Of a stretch of DNA of 64,000 bases, positions 25,389 to 34,009 are shown piece after piece. The DNA is taken from NCBI GenBank assembly GCA_029213195.1, contig JARGNI010000010.1, positions 85,679-149,678 on the forward strand, given 5' to 3'. A model generated the notes under the pieces. It had not been told where the DNA came from. It searched no databases and worked only from the letters and a program-made list of their open reading frames with translations. The translations under genes and the position numbers were made by a program. Position 1 is the stretch's first letter; the number at the start of each line of letters is the position of its first letter. This DNA is from Verrucomicrobiales bacterium (GTDB lineage: Bacteria; Verrucomicrobiota; Verrucomicrobiia; Verrucomicrobiales; DEV007).

Positions 25389-27314
25389 CTACTCGACCAG
25401 TTGGAGATGATCGATATTGGCACCGCTCCGATCGAGCGCTTCCAAGGTAATGGTGTTCTCGCCCTGAGTCAGTTGGACCTTCTGGCTCAGGTCCTCCCAG
25501 CTCCCCCATCCCCCGGTCGACGGAAAGGGGAGGGTTTCGACCTCGCGATCGTTCACCTTAAGCTTCAAGGGACGCCCCCGACTGTCTCCGAGCGCATAAC
25601 GAATGACGATCTCGTGCTCACCTGCCGTTTCTGCCTCGACCGTCCACGTCACGGACTGGTCCCCCGAACCAAAGTCGATGAATCCCGTTCCCGAAAAGCC
25701 CTCGTACCTGGCGTGATGGGACGGCCCTTTCACGAGAGCGTCCTCGGCTTCATACACGACTCCGCGAGGATCCTTCACCGGAACCGGCTTGGTTGGGATC
25801 GATACTTTCGAAGACTTCGCTTTTCCTGCCTGGAGAGGTTCCGGGGGAGTATTCTCCAGAAGACGGTTTACCGTGTAGGCGACAAGCCGATTGCCCAGTT
25901 CATCCCCGTCCTGAGAAGAAATCTCTCCGATGGTCACCTCATGGATGTGCCAGGCTTCAAGTTCTTCAAGATGAACCTCGACGACTCGTCCCCCATTCAA
26001 GATCTCGATCGACTCGACCGCTACTGGGGTCACGTCCATCTGCGGGGAACCATAGGAGGCGTGATATTGATAGTAGTAGCGTTGAAACGGCCAATTCCCG
26101 ATCTCTTTTGCCGATGCCTCATCAACCGGCTTGGTGAAGGTGAACCGGAATCCAGTCCGGGTGAGGTTCACATCCTCTACCTCGAAGGGCATCTCGCCAT
26201 TCCACTCGACTCGCTGAATGCCTTCGCTGCCTGCCCAGGAATGCTTGGTTTGCCCCACGTAGAGACTTCCATCGGGTGCCCAGTCCATTCGATTGCAACC
26301 TCGCTGGAGAGAACCTCCGTCGATGAACGGAATACAGGCTCCCTGCAATTCACCCCCGACTTCTTCGAGCATCACTCGCATGATGCGGGCTTTGTTCATC
26401 TCCCCGACGAGAAGTTGGCCGGTAAAGGGTCCGAAATTCGCTTTCTCCGAGATCGCCAGAACCTGGGTCGATGAGTTCGCCATCGAGCCATGAGGAAAAA
26501 CAACGCAGGCCCGCGTGCGAAGTTTCGCAAGTTCCTCGATTGGAGTTTCCAACGGAACGCCTTCGAAGTCCTCTTTCCAGGCAAGACTCGCGACATGGCC
26601 GTAGAAGCGTCCCTCCTGGACGTGGAACAGTTTGCTGGAGCCAACCCAGTCGCCCTGGTTGTCGGTCACAAAGAGATTTCCCTTAAGGTCGAAACCCAGC
26701 CCATTCGGCGTCCGATGCCCGTAGCTCCACGGGATCGTTTCACCGTCCTTGGTCAACTTCACGACGCAACCGCGATACGGAGTGGAGGCATGCATCCTGC
26801 CAGGACGCCCTCGCGGATCGAATTCGCCACGAACGATGGTGCGGACTCCGTCTCCTGCGGATCCGGTTCCCAATGCGAAAAAGTAATTCCCCTTCTCGTC
26901 GCGAACGGGCGTGAAATGAAATTCGTGGTAGTTCCCCGACATCCCGAACTGATCGGTCAGGACTTCGTAGTCATCCGCTTTTCCGTCACCGTCCGTGTCG
27001 CTCACCCGGGTCAGTTCAGGACGTTGCGAGACGACCAGTTCCGTATTGGAAATCGCGATGACTCCGAGTGGATTGTGCAATCCTTCGGCAAAGAGGGTCC
27101 AGGCTTGGGACTCGGTGTCGTAGAGAAAGATTTCTCCGCTGGGCAGACAGACGACGAGTCGTCCATCGGGAAGAAAGGTGAGTCCGTCGATTTGCTTGGT
27201 CGAAAACTTGGAGGGTGGCACCGGAATATTTGTCACCGAGTACTGCGGCGCAGTATCTGCCTTCGCAAGAAAGCAACTCAGGGAAAGGAAAAGGCAGGAA
27301 AAGAGAGATTTCAC
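25389..27314 (-). CDS. Exported beta-propeller (sugar-dehydrogenase-like) protein with C-terminal CBM
   Basis: The 641-residue protein has a signal peptide (MKSLFSCLFLSLSCFLAKA). Residues about 35-345 form a six-bladed propeller like that of PQQ-type sugar dehydrogenases, with GLTFLPDGRLVV, SDTDGDGKADD and SYGHRTPNGLGFD. A linker domain follows, and the last 120 residues (EAEDALVKG to DRSGANIDHLQLVE) match a CBM6/35-type carbohydrate-binding module. It probably acts on or binds polysaccharide outside the inner membrane. Its start overlaps the upstream cytochrome gene by 4 bp, so electrons may pass to that cytochrome. Catalysis is not proven. Confidence 0.85.
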   Translation of the reverse strand: MKSLFSCLFLSLSCFLAKADTAPQYSVTNIPVPPSKFSTKQIDGLTFLPDGRLVVCLPSGEIFLYDTESQAWTLFAEGLHNPLGVIAISNTELVVSQRPELTRVSDTDGDGKADDYEVLTDQFGMSGNYHEFHFTPVRDEKGNYFFALGTGSAGDGVRTIVRGEFDPRGRPGRMHASTPYRGCVVKLTKDGETIPWSYGHRTPNGLGFDLKGNLFVTDNQGDWVGSSKLFHVQEGRFYGHVASLAWKEDFEGVPLETPIEELAKLRTRACVVFPHGSMANSSTQVLAISEKANFGPFTGQLLVGEMNKARIMRVMLEEVGGELQGACIPFIDGGSLQRGCNRMDWAPDGSLYVGQTKHSWAGSEGIQRVEWNGEMPFEVEDVNLTRTGFRFTFTKPVDEASAKEIGNWPFQRYYYQYHASYGSPQMDVTPVAVESIEILNGGRVVEVHLEELEAWHIHEVTIGEISSQDGDELGNRLVAYTVNRLLENTPPEPLQAGKAKSSKVSIPTKPVPVKDPRGVVYEAEDALVKGPSHHARYEGFSGTGFIDFGSGDQSVTWTVEAETAGEHEIVIRYALGDSRGRPLKLKVNDREVETLPFPSTGGWGSWEDLSQKVQLTQGENTITLEALDRSGANIDHLQLVE

Positions 27315-28471
27315 GGTGTGACGGGAGTTGCTGGATTTTTCTCAATGATCGTGACTTGGAAGTCGGTCGAATCGGACTTGGTGACCCTCAGAACTCCGTC
27401 GTCGGAGAGCGCCCCTTTCGAAGTAGAAACATCCGCCAAGTCACTGATGGTAAGACGCATCGCAAGTTCTGCGGGCGGACTCAACGAAAATGACCTCACG
27501 ATTCCGAGGCCAACCGAGGTCGCTCGAATCGATTCCCGAATCTCATAGTCTCCGAGGGAGACCCGGAACTCGGGATAGCCATCGAGAAGCCGGTAGCCTC
27601 GATATCGGGGAGCCTCGGAGACCCCTTCGATCTGAAATGGAAAATCGCTAGCCTCGGTGGTGTCGTAGAACGGCTCTTTCCGATTCGTCGCGGCGAGAAC
27701 GTCATAGTCTTCCGGCTTCAGGAGACTCGATTTTGCCCGGTAGTAGGGAACCCCATTGAATTCGGCCACCGGCTTTCCATTGCTTGACCAGTGGACCTGG
27801 TTTCCCCGGATGAATCCTCCCTTGGTCCAAGCGTATCTCAGTCGGCATTCCCCGGCATCCCAGCAGAAATACTGATTCCCTGGCAAGGCAACCGCGAAAG
27901 CAGCTGGGGAAGCTCCCGGCATGAAGGTCCGATAAACGATGGGTTCGGTCACCGTGGTCAACAGATCGTCGAAGCTGGGTTCGAAAGTTCCGTTCCTTCT
28001 TCGATATTCTTTCTCAAAAGGAAAGGCTTTGAGCAGTGATTCCGGGGTGTAGACGGCTTCCGGAAGCTCGGCTCTTGCCTTGGCCACTTCCTTCGCGGTG
28101 ACCATACGTTCCTCGTTCCCCCAGGCATGATTCACGTAGGAAACGATCGCAGCGATCTTGGCATCATCGAACAGCAGCTGGGGTGGCATCGCCGAGTAGT
28201 ATCGCTTTCCGTTCACCTTGATCGGGCCCGCGAGCCCCCGCAACGTAATGGCAATGGTTCGATCCGCACTCCCTTTGAGCCAGTCGCTCCCAGCGAGTGG
28301 CGGGATCGACCCGGGCTGCCCCTTCCCATCCTCCATGTGACAGGCAACACAAGAGCCCGCGCTGTTGTAGAGCGCCTTGCCTTCTTCGATGATTTTGGAA
28401 TCGGGAGCTGCCAGGCTGGAGGAAACTCCGACTCCCCAGAAGGCGAGCAAAGCGAGAATTCGTGAATGCAT
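27311..28471 (-). CDS. Exported cytochrome c protein, partner of the propeller protein
   Basis: The 386-residue product has a signal peptide (cleavage near SSLAA) and one class I heme site CVACHMEDGKG near residue 41, with a distal Met in YYSAMPPQ near residue 92. The C-terminal 250 residues form a separate domain (GTFEPSFDDLLTTVTEPIVYRTFMPG onwards) that is typical of proteins paired with propeller dehydrogenases in PVC bacteria and has no known activity. The last 4 bp overlap the next gene. It is probably the electron acceptor for the propeller protein. Confidence 0.88.
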   Translation of the reverse strand: MHSRILALLAFWGVGVSSSLAAPDSKIIEEGKALYNSAGSCVACHMEDGKGQPGSIPPLAGSDWLKGSADRTIAITLRGLAGPIKVNGKRYYSAMPPQLLFDDAKIAAIVSYVNHAWGNEERMVTAKEVAKARAELPEAVYTPESLLKAFPFEKEYRRRNGTFEPSFDDLLTTVTEPIVYRTFMPGASPAAFAVALPGNQYFCWDAGECRLRYAWTKGGFIRGNQVHWSSNGKPVAEFNGVPYYRAKSSLLKPEDYDVLAATNRKEPFYDTTEASDFPFQIEGVSEAPRYRGYRLLDGYPEFRVSLGDYEIRESIRATSVGLGIVRSFSLSPPAELAMRLTISDLADVSTSKGALSDDGVLRVTKSDSTDFQVTIIEKNPATPVTP

Positions 28472-28724
28472 AGGAAAAATTGACTACGATCCTTCACCAC
28501 CCCAGGGGATTCTCAACCCGAGAAAACTACGTGTTTTCCCGATTTCCCGGGGTGCCTCGAAAACCTTTCAGCCAGGGCACGGATACGGAACCGAGGGAAG
28601 AAGTCCACTTCGCAAAGCCTGTTTTTTCCATTGCCTTTGCCGTTCGGGCATCGAGCATCAGGTGCATTTTCCACGGACATCGCTTTCGTTTGCAACTTTG
28701 GCGTGCTCCCCGCGTTTCTCTTCC

Positions 28725-30818
28725 ATGCCCCTTTTCATCGTCGCGATCTTCGTCAGTGCCTTTCTGCTCTTCCAGGTGCAGCCCGTGATCGCACGTTTCA
28801 TCCTCCCCTGGTATGGAGGAAGCCCGGCGGTGTGGACGACCTGCCTGCTCTTTTTCCAGACAGGACTGCTCCTCGGTTATGCCTATGCCCACAGTCTCGT
28901 TACCGTTTTCCGGAGAAAGCGCCGGGTTCAAGTGGGCATCCACCTCGGACTCCTTCTCGTGGCGTTGATCCTTCTCCCCATCACTCCGGAAGCACCCGCA
29001 GTCGATCTTGAGAAATCTGGTTCCCCAGTTTGGGAGATCCTGATCCTTCTCGCAGGCAGCGTCGGGGTGCCCTACCTCCTGCTCTCGGCGTCCGGCCCGC
29101 TGTTCCAGCATTGGTTCGCAGAATGCCATCCCGGAAAGTCTCCCTATCGACTCTATGCCATCTCCAATGTGGGTTCCCTGCTCGGACTTCTTTCCTATCC
29201 CTTCCTCATCGAGCCAACCCTGGGGGTCACGAAGCAGGCTCTGTTCTGGTCCTTTGGATTCGTGGTCTTTGCCGTCGTGACTCTCCTTGTGGGCTGGCGA
29301 CTGGTGAAAAAGGGGAAGGACGACGCCCTTCCGGGGTTTCTTTCGGATCAGGGCGGTTCTCGCCTCACGATTCGTTCCGTCGCTCTCTGGGTCGCCCTCG
29401 CCGCCACCGGGACCATGCTGCTGCTGTCTCTGACCAACCAGGTCTGTCAGGATGTCGCGGTGATTCCCTTCTTCTGGGTGGTCCCCCTCTCCCTCTATCT
29501 CCTCACCTTCGTGATCTCCTTTGATCATCCGCGTTGGTATAAGCGGTTCGTCTGGATTCCGCTGGCAGCGATTTCGGTGGGAGGAGTTGTCTACCTGCTG
29601 CTACAGCAATTCTCGGATGAGGAAATGCATTTTGCCGGTCAGCTGGCAATCTATCTTGCTGCGATCTTCTGCGGATGCCTCGTTGCCCATGGAGAAATGG
29701 TTCGGAAAAAACCACCTGCTCGTCAGCTCACCGCCTTCTATCTCGCAATCGCCTTCGGAGGTGCGCTCGGCGGCCTTTTTGTCAGTGTCATCGCTCCCCT
29801 CATCTTCGACGGATACTGGGAGCTTCACATCAGCTTTCTCGTTCTCACGCTCCTCGCCGCCGTCCTGATCCTCAGCGATCTGCGAACTTCCCGGTGGGCC
29901 GTTCGGCTAGGGGCCGTCCTGGGTTCCCTCGCTATCTGGGCGGTGCTTTCCATCGCCCTGGAAAGACACAAATCCATTGCCGAGGACGAAGTAATCGACT
30001 CGCGGAGAAGTTTCTACGGGGTTCTCCGGGTTTACGAGGAGGGATACGAGACGGTCGATCAGTATCGCTCCATCTATCATGGCCGGATCAGTCATGGCAT
30101 GCAGTATACCGATCCGAGCTTCGAAGATCTGCCCACGACCTACTACACCGAAAACAGTGGCGTGGGGCTTGCCTTTCGCTTTCATCCGGCTCGGCTCGAA
30201 AACAGTGAAGCGCCGCTCCACGTTGGGGCCATCGGGCTGGGCTCGGGCACGGTCATGACCTACTCGAAGGAGAAAGATCGGTTTCGATTTTACGAGATCA
30301 ATCCGCAGGTCGAGGAGCTGGCCCGGAAACACTTCACCTTCCTCGAGAACGGAGAGGGAGAGGAGACAGTCGTCCTGGGAGATGCTCGAATCACCCTGCA
30401 GGAAGAGCTTCGCACGCAGGGATCTCAGGAGTTCGATCTCCTCATTGTCGATGCCTTTTCAGGAGATGCCATTCCGCTTCATCTCCTCACCGATGAATCG
30501 ATGGAGCTCTACTGGAAGCACCTGAAACCAGGTGGAGTGCTTGCAGTTCACATCAGCAATCTCCATCTCGACCTCAGCCCTCCCGTTCGAACGCTTGCCG
30601 AAAAGCATTCCCTCGATGCCATCCCCATTGAACACGACCCCACCGATAACGAAGTAACGGCCTACTATTCAGACTGGGTACTGCTGACTCGAAATCCGAA
30701 GCTCCGCGAACAAATCGAGGCCGAAGGCTATAACACCTTCTGGTATGAAGAAGAGTATGATCCCGTTCTTTGGACCGATGACTACAGCAATCTCCTGCAC
30801 GTCATCCGGTGGGATTGA
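28725..30818 (+). CDS. Membrane protein fused to a spermidine-synthase-like domain
   Basis: From ATG 28725 (MPLFIVAIFVSAFLLFQVQPVIARFILPWYGGSPAVW) the 697-residue protein has 10-11 hydrophobic segments, then a cytosolic methyltransferase-fold domain with AIGLGSGTVMTY, FYEINPQVEELAR and VDAFSGDAIPLHLLT. The Asp of the DAFSGDAIP loop corresponds to the catalytic site of polyamine synthases. Whether it makes a polyamine is unknown; such fusions are common and mostly uncharacterised. It is transcribed divergently from the cytochrome gene, with a 253-bp spacer that holds no gene I can see. Confidence 0.88.
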   Translation: MPLFIVAIFVSAFLLFQVQPVIARFILPWYGGSPAVWTTCLLFFQTGLLLGYAYAHSLVTVFRRKRRVQVGIHLGLLLVALILLPITPEAPAVDLEKSGSPVWEILILLAGSVGVPYLLLSASGPLFQHWFAECHPGKSPYRLYAISNVGSLLGLLSYPFLIEPTLGVTKQALFWSFGFVVFAVVTLLVGWRLVKKGKDDALPGFLSDQGGSRLTIRSVALWVALAATGTMLLLSLTNQVCQDVAVIPFFWVVPLSLYLLTFVISFDHPRWYKRFVWIPLAAISVGGVVYLLLQQFSDEEMHFAGQLAIYLAAIFCGCLVAHGEMVRKKPPARQLTAFYLAIAFGGALGGLFVSVIAPLIFDGYWELHISFLVLTLLAAVLILSDLRTSRWAVRLGAVLGSLAIWAVLSIALERHKSIAEDEVIDSRRSFYGVLRVYEEGYETVDQYRSIYHGRISHGMQYTDPSFEDLPTTYYTENSGVGLAFRFHPARLENSEAPLHVGAIGLGSGTVMTYSKEKDRFRFYEINPQVEELARKHFTFLENGEGEETVVLGDARITLQEELRTQGSQEFDLLIVDAFSGDAIPLHLLTDESMELYWKHLKPGGVLAVHISNLHLDLSPPVRTLAEKHSLDAIPIEHDPTDNEVTAYYSDWVLLTRNPKLREQIEAEGYNTFWYEEEYDPVLWTDDYSNLLHVIRWD

Positions 30819-31586
30819 TCAATCCGTCTTGTAAGGCCAATGAGTCTTGGTCCAGAGGCCCCCATCGACATAGATCGTCTGACCCGTCACGAAATCAGCG
30901 CCGTCTCCAGCCAGGTGAACCACCATGCGGGCAATATCGGCCGGATACCCGATGCGCCCCATCGGGGTCAGCGGCGACCAGGTGCCTGCGTAGTCGTCGG
31001 ATTCTTCTCGGGTGCGCTCGATCTCGATGGCACCGGGAGCGACACAGTTGACGCGAATTCCATATTGCCCCAGCTCGCAGGCACTCACCCGGGTCAGTTG
31101 ATCGAGTCCCCCCTTGGACGCGCAATAGTCGACGAGATTCAGGAAAGGCTGCTTGTTGGCTCCGGATCCGATGTTGATGATGGATCCCCCCTTCTTCTGA
31201 TCTCTCATGATGCGTCCTGCCATCTGGGTGCAGAGAAAACTGCCCTTGAGATTGGTGCGAATCGTCTTGTCCCAGTCCGCCTCCTCCAGCTCAAGCAACG
31301 GAGCAAAGGTCTGCCGCCCGGCATTGTTGACCAGGCAGTCCAGCCCCCCGAGCTCGGCGACAACCGCAGAGAACATTGCCTCCACGTGATTCTTATTTCC
31401 GACATCGCCTGAAACGGTGAAACAGCGTCGCCCTTTATGCTCCACCACCGACCGGGTCTCTTCTGCGCCGGCTTCGTCACTGTGGTAGTTGATCGCTACA
31501 TCCCATCCATCCTCGGCGAGTCCGTAGGCGATGCCTCGACCGACTCCTTTGCTGGCTCCTGTGACAAATGCAACTCGTGAACTCAT
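30819..31586 (-). CDS. Short-chain dehydrogenase/reductase
   Basis: From ATG 31586 (MSSRVAFVTGASKGVGRGIAYG) the product is 255 residues. It has the TGxxxGxG cofactor motif at residues 9-16, NNAGRQ near 90, the catalytic Ser in INIGSGA near 140, and YCASK near 154-158. The C-terminal YVDGGLWTKTHWP is typical of classical SDRs resembling glucose 1-dehydrogenase and FabG. The substrate is unknown. It abuts the end of the membrane-fusion gene, tail to tail with no gap. Confidence 0.92.
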   Translation of the reverse strand: MSSRVAFVTGASKGVGRGIAYGLAEDGWDVAINYHSDEAGAEETRSVVEHKGRRCFTVSGDVGNKNHVEAMFSAVVAELGGLDCLVNNAGRQTFAPLLELEEADWDKTIRTNLKGSFLCTQMAGRIMRDQKKGGSIINIGSGANKQPFLNLVDYCASKGGLDQLTRVSACELGQYGIRVNCVAPGAIEIERTREESDDYAGTWSPLTPMGRIGYPADIARMVVHLAGDGADFVTGQTIYVDGGLWTKTHWPYKTD

Positions 31587-31678
31587 AGCAGAAAATCTCT
31601 CATCCAAGGATCGTGATATCTTCGGAAAGTCAACGGAATATCTATGGTGAGCCCCCCGCTTCCCTTTCAAGGAAACTC

Positions 31679-31882
31679 TCACCAACTGAGATGGGGCGAG
31701 CCCACCCCTGACGAGCTTACCCATTTCTCGCGAAAGCCTTCTTCGATGCTCGTGCTCTCGAAGTCGAGGCTCAGGCCTCCTGCCCCCGTTTCCGGACCAA
31801 CGACAAAGCCGCGGTCGCCGGTCATGCAGCAGGCAGGAAGTGAGGAAAAAGCACCCCTTCCGCGAACAAATCCCTCCCTCAT
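31679..31882 (-). CDS. Possible small protein of unknown function (67 aa)
   Basis: This minus-strand frame lies in the 308-bp gap between the SDR gene and the gene at 31895. It starts MREGFVRGRGAFSS, contains CC near residue 19, and ends VSSSGVGSPHLSW. The last 45 residues have protein-like composition (DFESTSIEEGFREKW). No family is recognised, and no Shine-Dalgarno sequence is clear. It could be chance. Without it the gap holds no other gene or repeat that I can see. Confidence 0.22.
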   Translation of the reverse strand: MREGFVRGRGAFSSLPACCMTGDRGFVVGPETGAGGLSLDFESTSIEEGFREKWVSSSGVGSPHLSW

Positions 31883-31894
31883 TCCGGGCTTGAC

Positions 31895-32308
31895 TTGATC
31901 GATGGGTATGCAACGGGTTTCCGGTTGAAGAAATCGGGCTTCATTCTTTGTATCCTCGCTACCACCGTCGTCACGGAGGTCCATTGGGCCGTGATGCAAT
32001 CGGTAACGTGGGTGGCGATGATCCAGACTTCCAATTCTTCGGCCACGCTGGGGGAGAAGCTCCTCTCAACGATCTCGGGAGAAGCTCCCTGCGATCATTG
32101 TGAAGCGCTCGCCGAGGAGAAAGGAGCCTCACGCTCCGAAGTTCTTTCGATGATCGGTCAGGCTCCGCTTCTGGCGCCGACGCCATGGCAAAAGGCCAGC
32201 ACCTCGCGGACTGACATTTATCTCTTTTTGCTTCGCGAAGGGTCCTCTTCGACCCCGCTTCCCGGAGCATCTCCCCCGCTTCCGCCTCCGGAAGAAACGG
32301 TTTCCTAG
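31895..32308 (+). CDS. Small membrane-anchored protein with CDHC motif
   Basis: The 137-residue frame starts at a TTG. A second TTG at 31925 gives a shorter product that begins directly with the hydrophobic segment KKSGFILCILATTVVTEVHW. The segment continues through AVMQSVTWVAMI, then TLGEKLLSTISGEAPCDHCEALAEEK, where CDHC is a possible metal or disulfide site, and a Pro-rich tail. I recall similar small proteins near metal-handling genes in related bacteria, but I cannot name the family with certainty. It lies 123 bp before the outer-membrane protein gene and may share its transcript. Confidence 0.6.
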   Translation: MIDGYATGFRLKKSGFILCILATTVVTEVHWAVMQSVTWVAMIQTSNSSATLGEKLLSTISGEAPCDHCEALAEEKGASRSEVLSMIGQAPLLAPTPWQKASTSRTDIYLFLLREGSSSTPLPGASPPLPPPEETVS

Positions 32309-32385
32309 AACCTCCTCCTCAGCAATTCGAAGCCGAATTCGCTGATCTTTTCTCAGCAGCTCCCCTCCGGGATCTTGTTGATCGT

Positions 32386-32403
32386 CGCAGCGCCTGCGCT
32401 GCG
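32386..32403. repeat. Intergenic inverted repeat before the outer-membrane gene
   Basis: CGCAGCGC-CT-GCGCTGCG forms perfect 8-bp arms with a 2-base spacer, 28 bp before ATG 32432. There is no T tract. It may be a regulatory stem or another palindromic element. Confidence 0.5.
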
Positions 32404-32431
32404 CCAAACCAACCTATTGATACCTATTTCT

Positions 32432-33490
32432 ATGAAACCTTTTTCGATTTTTTCTACTCTCCTTCTCATTTCCACCGTCGCCCTGCAAGCGGGCGATGAT
32501 GCCTCCACCAAGCAACCCATCCTGGACCCCAAGGACTGTCACGATGTGCCCTACGATTGCCATCGGGTCGATGCTCATGCTCCGATCGGGGTGATGGGAG
32601 ACCATACGCACCATGCGGGTGAGTTCATGGCCTCCTATCGCTACATGTTCATGCAGATGCGCCCCAACTTCGTGGGTAGCAGTGAAGTCTCCGCCGGTTC
32701 TCAGCTGAGTCCGACCGGATTCCGGGTCATGCCGCAGGACATGCAGACGGAAATGCACATGTTCGGTCTGATGTATGCTCCCACCGACGACCTGACGCTC
32801 GCTTTCATGCTGCCACAGATCGACAAGTCGATGCAGCATCTCGTCATCAACGGAACGACCTTCCGGACCAACACCAACGGCGTCGGCGATTTCAAATTCG
32901 GCGGTCTTCTCGATATCTTCGAAGAAGGCAATTCGAAGATGCATCTCAACCTCATGATGTCCGCTCCCACCGGATCCACGACCGAAACCGGTTTTGTTCC
33001 TCCGGCAGGACGCGTCGTTCGCCTCCCCTACCCCATGCAGTTGGGATCCGGAACCTGGGATCTCAAACCCGGGATCACCTACGCCGAGCAATGCCGGAAC
33101 TATTCCTGGGGAGCCCAGCTCCTCGGAACGGTCCGCCTCGGCACAAACGACGAAGGATATTCCCTCGGAGACGATATCACAGCGAACCTTTGGGGGGCTT
33201 TGAAGCTGAGCGATTCTCTCAGCACCTCGCTGCGCCTCTCCGCGACATCCTGGGGAGATATCGATGGCCGAGATCCTCTCATTGCTCTTCCCGTGCCCAC
33301 GGCACGTCCTGACCTCCGAGGGGGTGAGCGAGTCGACCTTTTCTACGGAATCAACTATCTCTTCCGGAAGGGACCGCTCTCTGGACACCGACTCGCCGTC
33401 GAGGCCGGCATTCCGCTCCACCAGGACCTTGATGGTCCCCAGTTGGGAATGGACTGGATGATGACGGTCGGTTGGCAGAAGGCATTCTAA
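32432..33490 (+). CDS. Outer-membrane transporter-like protein, possibly metal-related
   Basis: The 352-residue protein has a signal peptide (MKPFSIFSTLLLISTVALQAG). The mature N-terminus is rich in His and Met: DHTHHAGEFMASYRYMFMQMRP, which recurs in a group of proteins annotated as transporters and found near copper genes. The rest consists of alternating beta strands (for example GDFKFGGLLDIFEEGNSKMHLNLMMSAPTG), and the end in GWQKAF has a terminal Phe, as in outer-membrane barrels of the phenol MetA-degradation type. A role in copper handling is inference. Confidence 0.7.
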   Translation: MKPFSIFSTLLLISTVALQAGDDASTKQPILDPKDCHDVPYDCHRVDAHAPIGVMGDHTHHAGEFMASYRYMFMQMRPNFVGSSEVSAGSQLSPTGFRVMPQDMQTEMHMFGLMYAPTDDLTLAFMLPQIDKSMQHLVINGTTFRTNTNGVGDFKFGGLLDIFEEGNSKMHLNLMMSAPTGSTTETGFVPPAGRVVRLPYPMQLGSGTWDLKPGITYAEQCRNYSWGAQLLGTVRLGTNDEGYSLGDDITANLWGALKLSDSLSTSLRLSATSWGDIDGRDPLIALPVPTARPDLRGGERVDLFYGINYLFRKGPLSGHRLAVEAGIPLHQDLDGPQLGMDWMMTVGWQKAF

Positions 33491-33544
33491 TCACCGAGAT
33501 AACGTGATTTACATACCGGGGGCGAAACCGCTATTCTCGTGGGA

Positions 33545-33988
33545 ATGAGAACAGCATTTCGCCCTTTTTTCTGCCTGCTCGCCTGCACCGCGACATTTTC
33601 AGTTGCTACCCTCGAGTCGCAGGAAAAGAAAGAGAGTGCTCGCCCGGTCATTCCGAAAGGCAGTGTCGCTGCAGGCAAAACCATCTTTGTCGCGAAGGGC
33701 TGCTACCAGTGCCACTCTGCGGGCGAAATCAAATTCCCTGTCTCAGAACTCGAGGAGACTCTCGTGATCGAGTTGGGAGGCGAAAAACAGCAAGCCTGGA
33801 GTCGAGACGATTACGCCCGAGCAATCCTGAACCCCAACCATACCGTCTCTCCCGATTATGAGAAGGCGATGATGATCCTGGGAGATCACTTTAAAGCCGT
33901 GAACTCTCCCATGCCGGGATTCAACGACATTCTCACCGCGTCCGATCTGATTCATCTCAGCACCTTCCTCACCAGTCTCCCTGAATAG
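33545..33988 (+). CDS. Exported monoheme cytochrome c
   Basis: From ATG 33545 the product is 147 residues with a signal peptide (MRTAFRPFFCLLACTATFSVA). One heme site, GCYQCHSAG, lies near residue 56, and PMPGF near residue 120 offers a likely Met ligand. A second GTG-based start two codons upstream is possible. It follows the outer-membrane gene by 54 bp and precedes the DUF3500 gene. It is a periplasmic electron carrier; its partner is unknown. Confidence 0.85.
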   Translation: MRTAFRPFFCLLACTATFSVATLESQEKKESARPVIPKGSVAAGKTIFVAKGCYQCHSAGEIKFPVSELEETLVIELGGEKQQAWSRDDYARAILNPNHTVSPDYEKAMMILGDHFKAVNSPMPGFNDILTASDLIHLSTFLTSLPE

Positions 33989-34009
33989 ACTTCCTTACCC
34001 AAAATCCCT

